A DNA stretch of 15,959 nt from CAYONP01 sp964405335. GTDB taxonomy: Bacteria > Armatimonadota > UBA10988. A program made the position numbers and the translations under genes. Below, piece after piece: positions 6,006-13,207 of this stretch (position 1 is its first letter; every line of letters begins with the position of its first letter). Location: positions 1-15,959 of the forward strand of contig CAYONP010000118.1 of NCBI GenBank assembly GCA_964405335.1, in the 5' to 3' direction. The notes beneath the pieces were generated by a model. The model was not told the origin of the DNA. It worked only from the letters and a program-made list of their open reading frames with translations, and did not search any database.

Positions 6006-7268
6006 TCACCGCCCCTCGCGCACCGAGTAGACCGAAATCTCCTCGTCGCGCCACCAGATGCCGACTTCGTGGTCTTCGACCTCGCCGACCTCTTCGACCC
6101 GGCTGACGTGCACGTCGGACGCGCCGCAGCGGCGCTCGAAGGCGGCGGCCATGCGCGCGGCCAGCTCCTCGCTCTCGGCCACCACGGCGTAGCTGCGCAG
6201 GAAACGCGAGGTCGGCTTGGCCGCGTCGACCGCGTCGATCACCACCTGATACTCGCTCGCCTGGCCGGCCTGGTAGCCGGTCACCTCGCGCAGCGCGGCG
6301 AGCACGTCGTCGCTGAACAGCTCGTCGGTGAAGGCCCAGGCGACCGCCGCGTCGAGTTCGGCGTAACGGGCATAGCGCGCGGCGAAGCGGATGGCCAGCG
6401 AGGCAATCAGGCAGCGGTAGTCGAGGTCGTCGTCGCACTGCTCGCGGGCGTGGGCGAGCGCGGCGGCGGTGGCGTCGAGGTCGCCCTCGTTCTCGGCCAG
6501 GAAGGCGGTCACGATGGCGGTCCGCCAGTCGTCGGGGGCGAGCTGGTCGAGCTGCTCGCAGGCCTTGCGCAGGCGCTCGGTGTCGCCGCACTTGTCGGCG
6601 GTGATAGCCCAGTTGAAGTGCAGCATGATCGACGTCGGCTCGACCTGTTCGGCGTGTTGATAAGCCTGGTAGGCCGCGTCGTACTCGCCGCTGTCGCTTT
6701 CGACGATGGCCAGCGAGACCCATTCGAGCGCATCCTCGGGGCAGAGCGCGAGGTAGCGGCGCAGCGATTCGCTGGCGGCTTCGTTGTCGCCCAGGTCGGC
6801 GGCGCAGCGGGCGCGTTCGAGCCAGGCGTCGGCCAGCCGCGGGTTGCGGGCCAGCGCCTTGTCGAACAGCTCGACCGCCTCTTCGAGCCGCTCGTCGCGC
6901 ATCAGCACGCCGCCGAGGTGGAGGAAGCTGTCGGCGTTGGCCTGATCGATGTCGCAGGCCTTTGAGAGCACCGCCTCGGCCCAGGCGAAGTAGCCGCGGT
7001 CGGCCAGCTCGAGGCCGGTGCCGTGCAGAAACGCCGGGTCGTCGCGGTGCTGTTCGACCGCGTCCCAGAGGTGCTTGCGCGCCACCCGCTCGTTCTCGAT
7101 CAGCGCCGCGCAGAGGACCTCCATGGCCAGCGCGCGGCCCTGGTCCTGGCGCTTAAGTTGCGTCCGCTCGAGCTGCGACAGCTCGGCCCGCGCGCCGCTG
7201 TAGTCCTCGCGGTCGAGATGTGAGGCCACCGCCCCGAGAGGGTCGTCACCCGACGCCGACATCATCAT
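6006..7268 (-). CDS. Tetratricopeptide-repeat protein with an unidentified C-terminal domain
   Basis: This 420-aa soluble protein has about five TPR units at residues 79-247 (for example AFLHGTGLELADRGYFAWAE, then SFLHLGGVLMRDERLEEAVE). Helical flanks sit on both sides. TPR arrays are protein-protein scaffolds and give no reaction. Residues 338-420 look like a separate small alpha/beta domain (YQVVIDAVDAAKPTSRFLRS to GIWWRDEEISVYS) that I do not recognise. It is acidic with no signal peptide, so it is presumably cytoplasmic. I chose the first of three consecutive ATGs (7268, 7265, 7262) because GGGG lies seven bases upstream and conserved-looking sequence begins there. An open frame extends to 7361 but would overlap the preceding gene. 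It follows the transglutaminase gene by 52 bp on the same strand, so the two may be co-transcribed. Confidence 0.75.
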   Translation of the reverse strand: MMMSASGDDPLGAVASHLDREDYSGARAELSQLERTQLKRQDQGRALAMEVLCAALIENERVARKHLWDAVEQHRDDPAFLHGTGLELADRGYFAWAEAVLSKACDIDQANADSFLHLGGVLMRDERLEEAVELFDKALARNPRLADAWLERARCAADLGDNEAASESLRRYLALCPEDALEWVSLAIVESDSGEYDAAYQAYQHAEQVEPTSIMLHFNWAITADKCGDTERLRKACEQLDQLAPDDWRTAIVTAFLAENEGDLDATAAALAHAREQCDDDLDYRCLIASLAIRFAARYARYAELDAAVAWAFTDELFSDDVLAALREVTGYQAGQASEYQVVIDAVDAAKPTSRFLRSYAVVAESEELAARMAAAFERRCGASDVHVSRVEEVGEVEDHEVGIWWRDEEISVYSVREGR

Positions 7269-7320
7269 TGCGACACCCCATCGGCCCACTGGGCCACGCT
7301 GCCCGCGCCCTCGCGCCTGT

Positions 7321-8346
7321 TCAGTATAACGGCGCCGCGGCCGAATCCGGTTCGCCCTCACGCCGCTGCCAGGTGTAGACCCGCTCGCGGGTCAACCGAC
7401 CGGTGTGGCTGTTGGCGCTGTGGTACTGCAGGCCGAGCAAGTCGCTCCGCCCGCCCGCCCGGCTGAGAATCAGCGTCCGCGAGCGGTACGAGCCGAGGTA
7501 ATCCTGCTTCGCCGGCCGGCCCAGGTCGGCCGTGACGTCGACCGGCACCCAGCCGTGCGGCGGCAGATAGACCTCGGTCCAGCGGTGGTAGACCCGATCC
7601 TGGTAAGGAAACTCATCCGCCGCCCGGCAGCGCGTGCCGCCGACGAGGCGGGTCGGCAGGCCGACGGCCCGGCACAGCGCGGCGAGCACGAAACTCAGCT
7701 CGGAGCAGCTCCCCGTGCCGCGCGCCAGCACCGTCGCCGCCGGGTCCCAGCGGCCGTCGCGGTCATAGCTGAAGCGCTCGGCGAGGTGGTTGTGGATCCG
7801 TCGCAGTCGCTCGGCCGGGTGCTCGGTCTCGGCGCACAGCTCGGCCGCCAGCCGGCGCAACTCCGGGTCGGCCAGGCTGTAGATCGGGTCGCTCTCGTCG
7901 GTGTACCGGCGCCGTATCTCGGGCGGGATGTCGCCGAGCGCGCCGGTGGTCGCCGCGTCGATGGTGAACCGCGGCGGCGGGTGGAGGATGACCTCGCAGG
8001 TGAAGCCGACGGTCGCCTCGGCGCCGGGGTCGAGCTGGTCGAGGATGAAGGTGGCCACCGAGGTGCCCCAGCGGTCCTTGGTGGTCAGCGCGGGCGTTGG
8101 CCGGCCGTCGCGTTCGATGGTCAGCGCGGTGACCTCCTGGGCCGGACCCGAATCGGGAACCGCGAGGTAGATCCGTATGTTGCGGAGAGCAGCGTCGGAG
8201 TCGTTGCGAACCAGGTGCCGACAGACGATCTGGAACCGCTCGGAATCGGCCGCCGGCTGACTCTGGGCGCGGGCCGCCGGGCCGAGCCAGGTCGGCGCTG
8301 CGAGCCACAGCAAGGTGGTGAACAGCCAGCGCCCGCGGCAGACCAT
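7321..8346 (-). CDS. Secreted transglutaminase-like (papain-fold) protein
   Basis: This 341-aa protein has a signal peptide (MVCRGR, hydrophobic to about 24, ARA at 25-27 then QSQ). Residues 35-150 are beta-rich and resemble the N-terminal region often found before transglutaminase-like domains. The transglutaminase-like core follows, with an intact catalytic triad: C214 in GTGSCSELSFV, H254 in VYHRWTEVYLP and D270 in GWVPVDVTAD. Proteins of this kind usually act as cysteine peptidases or amidases, rarely as true crosslinking enzymes; the substrate here is unknown. The start at 8346 is fixed by GGAGG (complement of 8354-8358) seven bases upstream and by the signal peptide. The frame is open to 8748 but the extra sequence is low-complexity Pro/Arg. 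A promoter-like TTGACA-17-CACAAT lies just upstream. The gene is divergent from the 144-aa membrane protein and probably heads an operon with the TPR gene. Confidence 0.85.
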   Translation of the reverse strand: MVCRGRWLFTTLLWLAAPTWLGPAARAQSQPAADSERFQIVCRHLVRNDSDAALRNIRIYLAVPDSGPAQEVTALTIERDGRPTPALTTKDRWGTSVATFILDQLDPGAEATVGFTCEVILHPPPRFTIDAATTGALGDIPPEIRRRYTDESDPIYSLADPELRRLAAELCAETEHPAERLRRIHNHLAERFSYDRDGRWDPAATVLARGTGSCSELSFVLAALCRAVGLPTRLVGGTRCRAADEFPYQDRVYHRWTEVYLPPHGWVPVDVTADLGRPAKQDYLGSYRSRTLILSRAGGRSDLLGLQYHSANSHTGRLTRERVYTWQRREGEPDSAAAPLY

Positions 8347-8373
8347 CCCGACGCCTCCGGGCTCATGGCGGTC

Positions 8374-8402
8374 ATTGTGATCATCGCCGACCAGGCTGTC
8401 AA
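8374..8402 (-). promoter_or_regulatory. Sigma70-like promoter for the transglutaminase-TPR unit
   Basis: On the minus strand TTGACA (8402-8397), a 17-bp spacer and CACAAT (8379-8374; 4 of 6 to TATAAT) precede the start codon. The predicted start near 8367 leaves a leader of about 20 nt containing GGAGG. The 122-bp divergent region must also drive the gene at 8469, for which no clear promoter was seen. Confidence 0.5.
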
Positions 8403-8468
8403 GGACCGCCCGGAGCCGGGTTTCGGTTGCGGAATCACCGCCATGCGGAGGGCGGCGGGAGCAGACAG

Positions 8469-8903
8469 ATGACGAGACGGGACGTGAGTGTGATGGCCGC
8501 GCCGGCGGCCGCGGTGCTGGTCCTGGCGGTGGCCATTCGGCTCGCCGTCGGACCCGGCGCCGAGCCCGAGCCGGCCGGTATGGAGCTGGCCAGCGCGCCC
8601 CTGCCGGCCGAGCTACCGCTCGGTGGGGCCACCTTCCGGGTCGACCTGGATCACCGCGATGTGAACCTCGTGCCGCACCCGACCCCGGCCGCGCCGGCGG
8701 CCCAGGCGTCGGTTGGCGATCCGCTTCCGGCGGCGGCCGAGCCGGCACCGCCGGGCCGCGGCAAGGTGCGCGTGCTGCTCGAGATGGAGGACGGCGCGGT
8801 CGGCGAAGTGCCGGGCGAGTGGAGCTTCGAGACGCCCGGTGAGTTGAGCAACTTCGACGTCAACGTCACCGTGCGCAACGCCGCTGGACCGCCACCGGCC
8901 TGA
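8469..8903 (+). CDS. Small membrane-anchored or exported protein, unknown function
   Basis: This 144-aa protein has a positively charged start (MTRRD) and one hydrophobic segment (about 9-27). An Ala/Pro/Glu-rich linker (28-96) follows, then a compact acidic C-terminal segment with beta character (KVRVLLEMEDGAVGEVPGEW, FDVNVTVRNAAG). The likely topology is a single N-terminal anchor with the remainder in the periplasm. I recognise no family. The ATG at 8469 is chosen over an in-frame TTG at 8427 because GGGAG (8457-8461) lies seven bases upstream. The gene ends in a strong intrinsic terminator. It is divergent from the secreted transglutaminase-like gene, which suggests, without proving, shared regulation or a shared envelope role. 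Confidence 0.65.
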   Translation: MTRRDVSVMAAPAAAVLVLAVAIRLAVGPGAEPEPAGMELASAPLPAELPLGGATFRVDLDHRDVNLVPHPTPAAPAAQASVGDPLPAAAEPAPPGRGKVRVLLEMEDGAVGEVPGEWSFETPGELSNFDVNVTVRNAAGPPPA

Positions 8904-8923
8904 GCCACCCGCCGACCCATTCC

Positions 8924-8960
8924 CGCCGATGCCGGGTCCGCCCGGCATCGGCGTTTTTTT
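8924..8960 (+). terminator. Intrinsic terminator
   Basis: A perfect 13-bp stem (8924-8936 with 8941-8953, CGCCGATGCCGGG and its complement) around TCCG is followed by seven T residues (8954-8960). It lies 20 nt after the stop of the 144-aa gene. This is the only textbook U-tract terminator in the window. Confidence 0.93.
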
Positions 8961-8980
8961 GCCTGAGCAACCCTCGCCGG

Positions 8981-9014
8981 CACAAACCAAGGCCGGCGGC
9001 TTGCGCCGCCGGCC
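8981..9014 (-). terminator. Probable terminator of the minus-strand Cys-rich gene
   Basis: GGCCGGCGGC (8991-9000) and GCCGCCGGCC (9005-9014) form a perfect 10-bp stem with a 4-nt loop. On the minus strand this is followed by TTGGTTTGTG (complement of 8981-8990), an imperfect U-rich tail. It lies about 20 nt beyond the stop at 9036, so the convergent junction has a terminator for each strand. Confidence 0.6.
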
Positions 9015-9035
9015 GGTCCCATCCGGATCACGATC

Positions 9036-9335
9036 TCAGCGGCCTCTGCTGGCCCTCCAGGCGAGCTTCAAAGCGCCGCCGACCACGCTCGCGCCGAGCG
9101 TGGCGGCCTTGCGGTCACTGACCGGGCTGCCGACCATCACCGCCTCGACGTTGCGGCGGTCCAGCTCGGCGCCCGAGGGCAGCAGGGTGACGGGCACCTG
9201 CTCGCCCCGCGCGTAGCGCCGGAACCGCGCGCACAGGACGTGATTGCCACCTCCGCACAGCCCGACGCCGAGGACCTCGTCATAGGCCAACATGCGGCAG
9301 CAGGCCGGACATTCACGTTCGTACGGGCAACTCAT
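9036..9335 (-). CDS. Small cysteine-rich protein, probably metal-binding
   Basis: This 99-aa protein has a Cys-rich N-terminus: C3, C9, C12, C13, C27 and C35, with H32 between the last two (CPYERECPACCRMLAY, then CGGGNHVLCARF). The spacing suggests a zinc-ribbon-like or iron-sulfur-type site, which is inference. The middle (VTLLPSGAELDRRNVEAVMV) and the C-terminal mildly hydrophobic helix (AATLGASVVGGALKLAW) match nothing I know. The start ATG at 9335 has GGAG (complement of 9342-9345) six bases upstream. The open frame continues to 9554, but that part is the antisense of the next gene. It follows the 435-aa gene by 103 bp on the same strand and may share its transcript. Confidence 0.6.
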   Translation of the reverse strand: MSCPYERECPACCRMLAYDEVLGVGLCGGGNHVLCARFRRYARGEQVPVTLLPSGAELDRRNVEAVMVGSPVSDRKAATLGASVVGGALKLAWRASRGR

Positions 9336-9438
9336 CACCGTCTCCGCGGCTACCAACACGCAGACGGCAGGCGGTGATCTGAAGTTCCGGTTACGGCGGC
9401 CGGGCGGTTGGCGTCGGGGCGCGCCGTTGGCCGCGCCC

Positions 9439-10746
9439 TTACCGTTCGGAATCGTTGCCGCGCGGATCGACCGCGGCGATGATCCGGCTGACCGACTTGC
9501 TGTTGAAGCCCTTGAACCCGCCCCACCGCTGCAGATTCTCGAGGTGGCTGCCAATCGCCCCCTCGCGGGCGAAGCGCTCGGCCTGCTCGGCGGTGATCTG
9601 ACCGGCGGCGAGCAAGGCGTGCAGGCGGGTCTCGTCGACCGGCCAGACCTCGCCGTGGGTGAACGCCTGCTTCAGGTGCGGCAGGTCGCTGAACGGCGGC
9701 ATCATGCTCACGCCCTCGGCCGCGAGATCGGCCGCCAGCGCGTCGAAGGCGAACTGCGCCTCGAGGTGGTGCATCCCGGCGGCCAGGATCGACTCGCCGT
9801 GCAGCGCGCACCAGAGGCCGATGGTGCCCAGTTCGCCGCGCGGCGCGAGCTCGAGCCGCGCCAGGTTGCCGCTGATCTCCTCGGGCGCCAGATCGACATC
9901 GTTGAAGGTCACCAGCCCGGCGGCCGGTTGCTCCATCACCTGCGCGCCCCACCCCGCCTCGCCGCCGGCGTAGAACCGCTCGCGGGCGACGAAGCCGAAC
10001 CGCTCCCACAGGCCCACCAGCCGCCCGAACCAGCGCCGGCTGGCGCGGAAGGTGTGGTGATCGTGGTTGGCCCAGCCGAGCCCGAAACGCTCCTGCCGCG
10101 CGCGCTGCACCTGACCGGCGCGGTTGCGCCGCTGCCAGTGCGCCCGCTCGACCTCGAGCGCCAGCGACGCGGCGACGTCGGCGCCGACCAGATCGACCAT
10201 GGCGTCGGCCAGCTCGTCGGCGGCGTCGAGATTGCCCTCGTCGTCACCCTCGCGCCGCGGCCGGGCGGCCCACAGCTCGCGCGCCTCGAGCAGCGGCAGC
10301 GGCGGCTGGGCCACGAATCCGCGAAAGCCGTGCCGTTCGACGGCGCTCAGGGCGGGAAACAGCTCGGCCGCGCGGAAGACGCTCTCGGGCCGGCCGAGGA
10401 TCGGCCGCGACAGCCCGTGCGCCTCGAGCAGATCGACCACCGACTCGCACTTCAGCGCCAGGCCCGGCTCTCCGCCGACCAGCAGCATGGGGAACATCGC
10501 CTGCCGGTGCCACCAGGCCTCGGTATGTGAGGGGACCGGCACGTCCAAGCGCTCGAAGCCGAGTTCGGCAGGCGGCGGCGCGGGCAGGCAGAGATGGTCG
10601 AGCCAGTCGGCGGTGCGCGTGCTGGTGCCGCGCTCGATCGCCGCCAGCATCGCCCGCGCCTCGGGCGAGCCGGCGAGCAGTCGCTCCACCTGCTCGTCGA
10701 GCCAGGCCGAGGTCTCAAGCCAGGGCCGCCAGTCGAACTCGCTCAT
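9439..10746 (-). CDS. Uncharacterised 435-aa protein with a VOC-like C-terminal half
   Basis: I do not recognise a named family with certainty. The C-terminal half looks like paired beta-alpha-beta-beta-beta modules of the vicinal-oxygen-chelate (glyoxalase/dioxygenase) fold. Module 1 runs from NHDHHTFRASRRWFGRLV (227-244) to AGWGAQVMEQP (264-274) and FNDVDL. Module 2 begins at AAGMHHLEAQFAFDALAADL (322-341). Candidate metal ligands are H230/H231, E272 and H326/H327. The two-module layout with a helical N-terminus recalls DUF1338/2-oxoadipate dioxygenase-type proteins, but this is weak. The N-terminal 200 residues are helical and Leu/Ala/Glu-rich. The C-terminus (GGFKGFNSKSVSRIIAAVDPR) is distinctive. 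There is no signal peptide. No clear Shine-Dalgarno sequence precedes the ATG at 10746, so the start is the least certain part. Confidence 0.7.
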   Translation of the reverse strand: MSEFDWRPWLETSAWLDEQVERLLAGSPEARAMLAAIERGTSTRTADWLDHLCLPAPPPAELGFERLDVPVPSHTEAWWHRQAMFPMLLVGGEPGLALKCESVVDLLEAHGLSRPILGRPESVFRAAELFPALSAVERHGFRGFVAQPPLPLLEARELWAARPRREGDDEGNLDAADELADAMVDLVGADVAASLALEVERAHWQRRNRAGQVQRARQERFGLGWANHDHHTFRASRRWFGRLVGLWERFGFVARERFYAGGEAGWGAQVMEQPAAGLVTFNDVDLAPEEISGNLARLELAPRGELGTIGLWCALHGESILAAGMHHLEAQFAFDALAADLAAEGVSMMPPFSDLPHLKQAFTHGEVWPVDETRLHALLAAGQITAEQAERFAREGAIGSHLENLQRWGGFKGFNSKSVSRIIAAVDPRGNDSER

Positions 10747-10807
10747 CTGTACACATCCGGTTGGAGTCTGCCGCCGCGCGCCGTCGCCGTCATCTGACGC
10801 CGGGTCT

Positions 10808-10840
10808 CGGGCGGGCGGGGACGCCCGCGCTCCGTGGCTC
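10808..10840. repeat. 33-bp repeat, left copy at the assembly gap
   Basis: The sequence beginning CGGGCGGGCGGGGACGCCCG and ending CCGTGGCTC is identical to 10941-10973 on the other side of the gap. It contains the hairpin GCGGGC/GCCCGC around GGGGAC. Confidence 0.9.
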
Positions 10841-10940
10841 NNNNNNNNNNNNNNNNNNNNNNNNNNNNNNNNNNNNNNNNNNNNNNNNNNNNNNNNNNNN
10901 NNNNNNNNNNNNNNNNNNNNNNNNNNNNNNNNNNNNNNNN
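10841..10940. other. Assembly gap (100 N)
   Basis: Exactly 100 undetermined bases, most likely a scaffolding placeholder of unknown true length. Because the same 33 bp stands on both sides, the missing part may be more copies of the repeat, or nothing at all if the two ends in fact overlap. The gap is intergenic, between the GH32 stop and the 435-aa start, so neither gene call is broken by it. Confidence 0.98.
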
Positions 10941-10973
10941 CGGGCGGGCGGGGACGCCCGCGCTCCGTGGCTC
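10941..10973. repeat. 33-bp repeat, right copy at the assembly gap
   Basis: Identical to 10808-10840 in the same orientation. It lies 16 bp beyond the GH32 stop codon, so its GCGGGC/GCCCGC hairpin could also cap the 3' end of that transcript, although no T-tract follows. Confidence 0.9.
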
Positions 10974-10989
10974 ATTCACCGGCGCCGCA

Positions 10990-13146
10990 TCAGATGTCGG
11001 CCATCGGCCAGACGGTTACCTGCTCGACGTGCACCGCGCCGCCGGTGGCGAACAGCGCCAGGCCCAGGCTGTCCGTCTGCGTCGGGTAGATCCGGCTGGT
11101 CAGGCAGGTCTCGCCGTTGACGAACACCTCGATCACGCTGCGGTCGAGGAAGAGCCGCACCTCGTCGGCGCCGGGCCGCGGCCGCACCGGACCGCCGCGC
11201 ACGTCGCGGCCGGTCGATTCGTCGAGACTCGACTGCCGGCGGTCGAGGCTCACCGTGTCGGCCGCGCGGTCGAGCAGCAGCAGCGTCTCCTCCTTGCCGT
11301 CGGGTGTGGCGCGGAGCTTCAGGCCAAGCGTCGCGCCGGCGTCCAGGTTCGCCTCGAGGCGCAGCTCGAGCTGGTCGCCGCGTGGCTCGAGGAGCACCTG
11401 CCCGCCGTCGGCGAGCTCGATCGGGCCCGCGGTCCATGCCTCGCCGCGCAGCCGTTCATACTCGGGCGCCGGCTCCTGGCCCAGCGTGCCGTCGTCGCGG
11501 CGGGTCAGCACCCGCGGCAGGCTCATCACCCCGGCCCAGCCGCTCGCGATCTGCGTCTCGCGCGGACGCGCTTCCCAGATCCAGCCCCAGGCCAGGTGCC
11601 GGCCGGCCGCGTCGCGGCACTCCTGCGCGGCATACCAGTGTCCGCCCCAATCGCAGTGGCCGTCGGCCGTCGGCGTGAAGGTCCGCCCGTCGTAGTCGCC
11701 GAGCATCCAGAGCACCGTGCCGTGGACGCTGACCAGCAGCGCGTGCCCGCCGCCAAGGGCGAAGAAGTCGGGGCACTCCCACATCTCGCCGGTGACCGCC
11801 CGGTCGCCGACCAGCAGCGGTCCGAGGTAGTCCCAGGCGGTCAGGTCATCGGAGCGGTAGTGCAGCGCCACGCCGCCGACCTCGCGGATGCCCGAGCCGA
11901 TCAGCACATGCCAGCCGTCGTCCTCGCGCCACAGGCAAGGATCGCGAAAGCCGGTCACGGCCAGGCCATCGGGCGGCGCCGCGATGACCGGATTGCCCGG
12001 GTGCTTGGCAAACTCGATCCCCCCGCCAATGGCGGTGGCCAGGCACTGGCTCTCGGGCATCACGCCGGTGTACATGAGCGTCAGCACACCGTCGGCATCG
12101 ACCGCGCTGCCCGACCAAATGCCGCCCTGGTCGTACGTGCCGGCCGTCGGTGCCAGAGCAATCGGAAGGTGCTCCCAGTGCACCAGGTCGTCGCTGACCG
12201 CATGGCCCCAGTGCATGTTGGCGTGCCAGGCGCCGTCTGGATTGTGCTGATAGAACATATGGTACCGGCCGGCGAACTGGATCACCCCGTTCGGGTCGTT
12301 CATCCAGTGCGCCGGCGGCATGAAGTGATAACGTGGCCGCAGCGGGTCGGCGGCCAGCCGTTCGAGGGTCATCCGTCGCTCCTCGTCGCGCGCGGCCAGA
12401 TAGGCCGCCAGGGCCGCCGGGCCGGCGCCGGCGGTGAGCCGCTCGATCTCGGCGTCGGTCAGCGCCCGCTGCCACAGCGCGGCGTGGTCGAGTTCACCGT
12501 GGAATGGCCGTGCCGGCGTGCCGCCGACCGACTCGGCGCCGATCAGGCAGGGTTCCTGGTTGCCACCGCGCAGCGCGCCGGTGACCGGCACCGCGTCGAT
12601 CCGCGCGCCGTCGCAGAAGAGCTCGAGCGATGCGCCGTCGTAGCGGACGATCAGATCGTGCCAGGCCGTCGCATCCACGTAGCGCAGCGGCAGCTTGGCC
12701 TGCACCATGCCGCGCAGGTCGCTCGTGCCGAGCTCGAAGCCGACGATCATGCCCGCGCCGAGGTCGGCGGTGAACAGGTTGTAGACCAGCTTGTCGTGCC
12801 CGCCGTGCTTGCTGAGCAGGCTGGTGTCCCACGCGCCCGACGGGTCGCGCAGGCGGATCAGCAGCGTCATTGCCCCGCCGGTCAGGTTCAGCTCGCCGTC
12901 GGCGCCCTGGCCGGCGGCGAACCAGCCGCCGTCGCACCGCGCCACTCGCCCGTCGCCGCCGCGGGCCAGCGAAGCCTCGCGCTCGGCGCCGGTCAGCTCA
13001 AGGCCGACGGTCGCCGTGCCGCCGCTGGTCAGCGCGCTGTCGGCGCCGGCCGAGTCGTGCAGGTCGGCGAAGTGCCAGACCGCCACGGCATCGTCGAACG
13101 GTTGCGGCGGCGCGAGGGCGAGCAGTGGAATCAGCGCGACCGGCAT
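10990..13146 (-). CDS. LamG-like domain fused to a GH32 beta-fructosidase (levanase/invertase type)
   Basis: This 718-aa enzyme should hydrolyse terminal fructosyl bonds in sucrose, raffinose-type sugars, inulin or levan. Residues 20-235 are a laminin-G/concanavalin-like beta-sandwich (AVWHFADLHDSAG, then GELDHAALWQRALTDAEIE), probably carbohydrate-binding. The GH32 five-bladed propeller spans about 272-560 with all hallmark motifs: nucleophile D284 in HWMNDPNG, WSGSA (344-348), RDP (401-403) and acid/base E457 in MWECPDFF. A GH32 C-terminal beta-sandwich follows (about 575-715, LFLDRSVIEVFVNG). The start is supported by GGAG (complement of 13153-13156) six bases upstream, and no alternative in-frame start lies before the GH36 gene. 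The N-terminus (MPVALIPLLALAPPQP) is hydrophobic but lacks basic residues, so export is likely but not certain. It is second in an operon, 61 bp after GH36. The precise substrate cannot be told from sequence. Confidence 0.92.
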   Translation of the reverse strand: MPVALIPLLALAPPQPFDDAVAVWHFADLHDSAGADSALTSGGTATVGLELTGAEREASLARGGDGRVARCDGGWFAAGQGADGELNLTGGAMTLLIRLRDPSGAWDTSLLSKHGGHDKLVYNLFTADLGAGMIVGFELGTSDLRGMVQAKLPLRYVDATAWHDLIVRYDGASLELFCDGARIDAVPVTGALRGGNQEPCLIGAESVGGTPARPFHGELDHAALWQRALTDAEIERLTAGAGPAALAAYLAARDEERRMTLERLAADPLRPRYHFMPPAHWMNDPNGVIQFAGRYHMFYQHNPDGAWHANMHWGHAVSDDLVHWEHLPIALAPTAGTYDQGGIWSGSAVDADGVLTLMYTGVMPESQCLATAIGGGIEFAKHPGNPVIAAPPDGLAVTGFRDPCLWREDDGWHVLIGSGIREVGGVALHYRSDDLTAWDYLGPLLVGDRAVTGEMWECPDFFALGGGHALLVSVHGTVLWMLGDYDGRTFTPTADGHCDWGGHWYAAQECRDAAGRHLAWGWIWEARPRETQIASGWAGVMSLPRVLTRRDDGTLGQEPAPEYERLRGEAWTAGPIELADGGQVLLEPRGDQLELRLEANLDAGATLGLKLRATPDGKEETLLLLDRAADTVSLDRRQSSLDESTGRDVRGGPVRPRPGADEVRLFLDRSVIEVFVNGETCLTSRIYPTQTDSLGLALFATGGAVHVEQVTVWPMADI

Positions 13147-13207
13147 CGACGGCTCCGCGCGGTGCTTCGCGGCCGCGGGCCGACCCTCCTGCGCCGCCGG
13201 CGCGTGG

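Noticed and set aside
7269..7361. 31-residue N-terminal extension of the TPR protein
   Set aside because: It overlaps the end of the preceding gene and is Arg-rich. The triple ATG at 7268 has a ribosome-binding site.
8347..8748. 134-residue N-terminal extension of the transglutaminase-like protein
   Set aside because: Pro/Arg low-complexity and antisense to the 144-aa gene. The signal peptide and GGAGG support the start at 8346.
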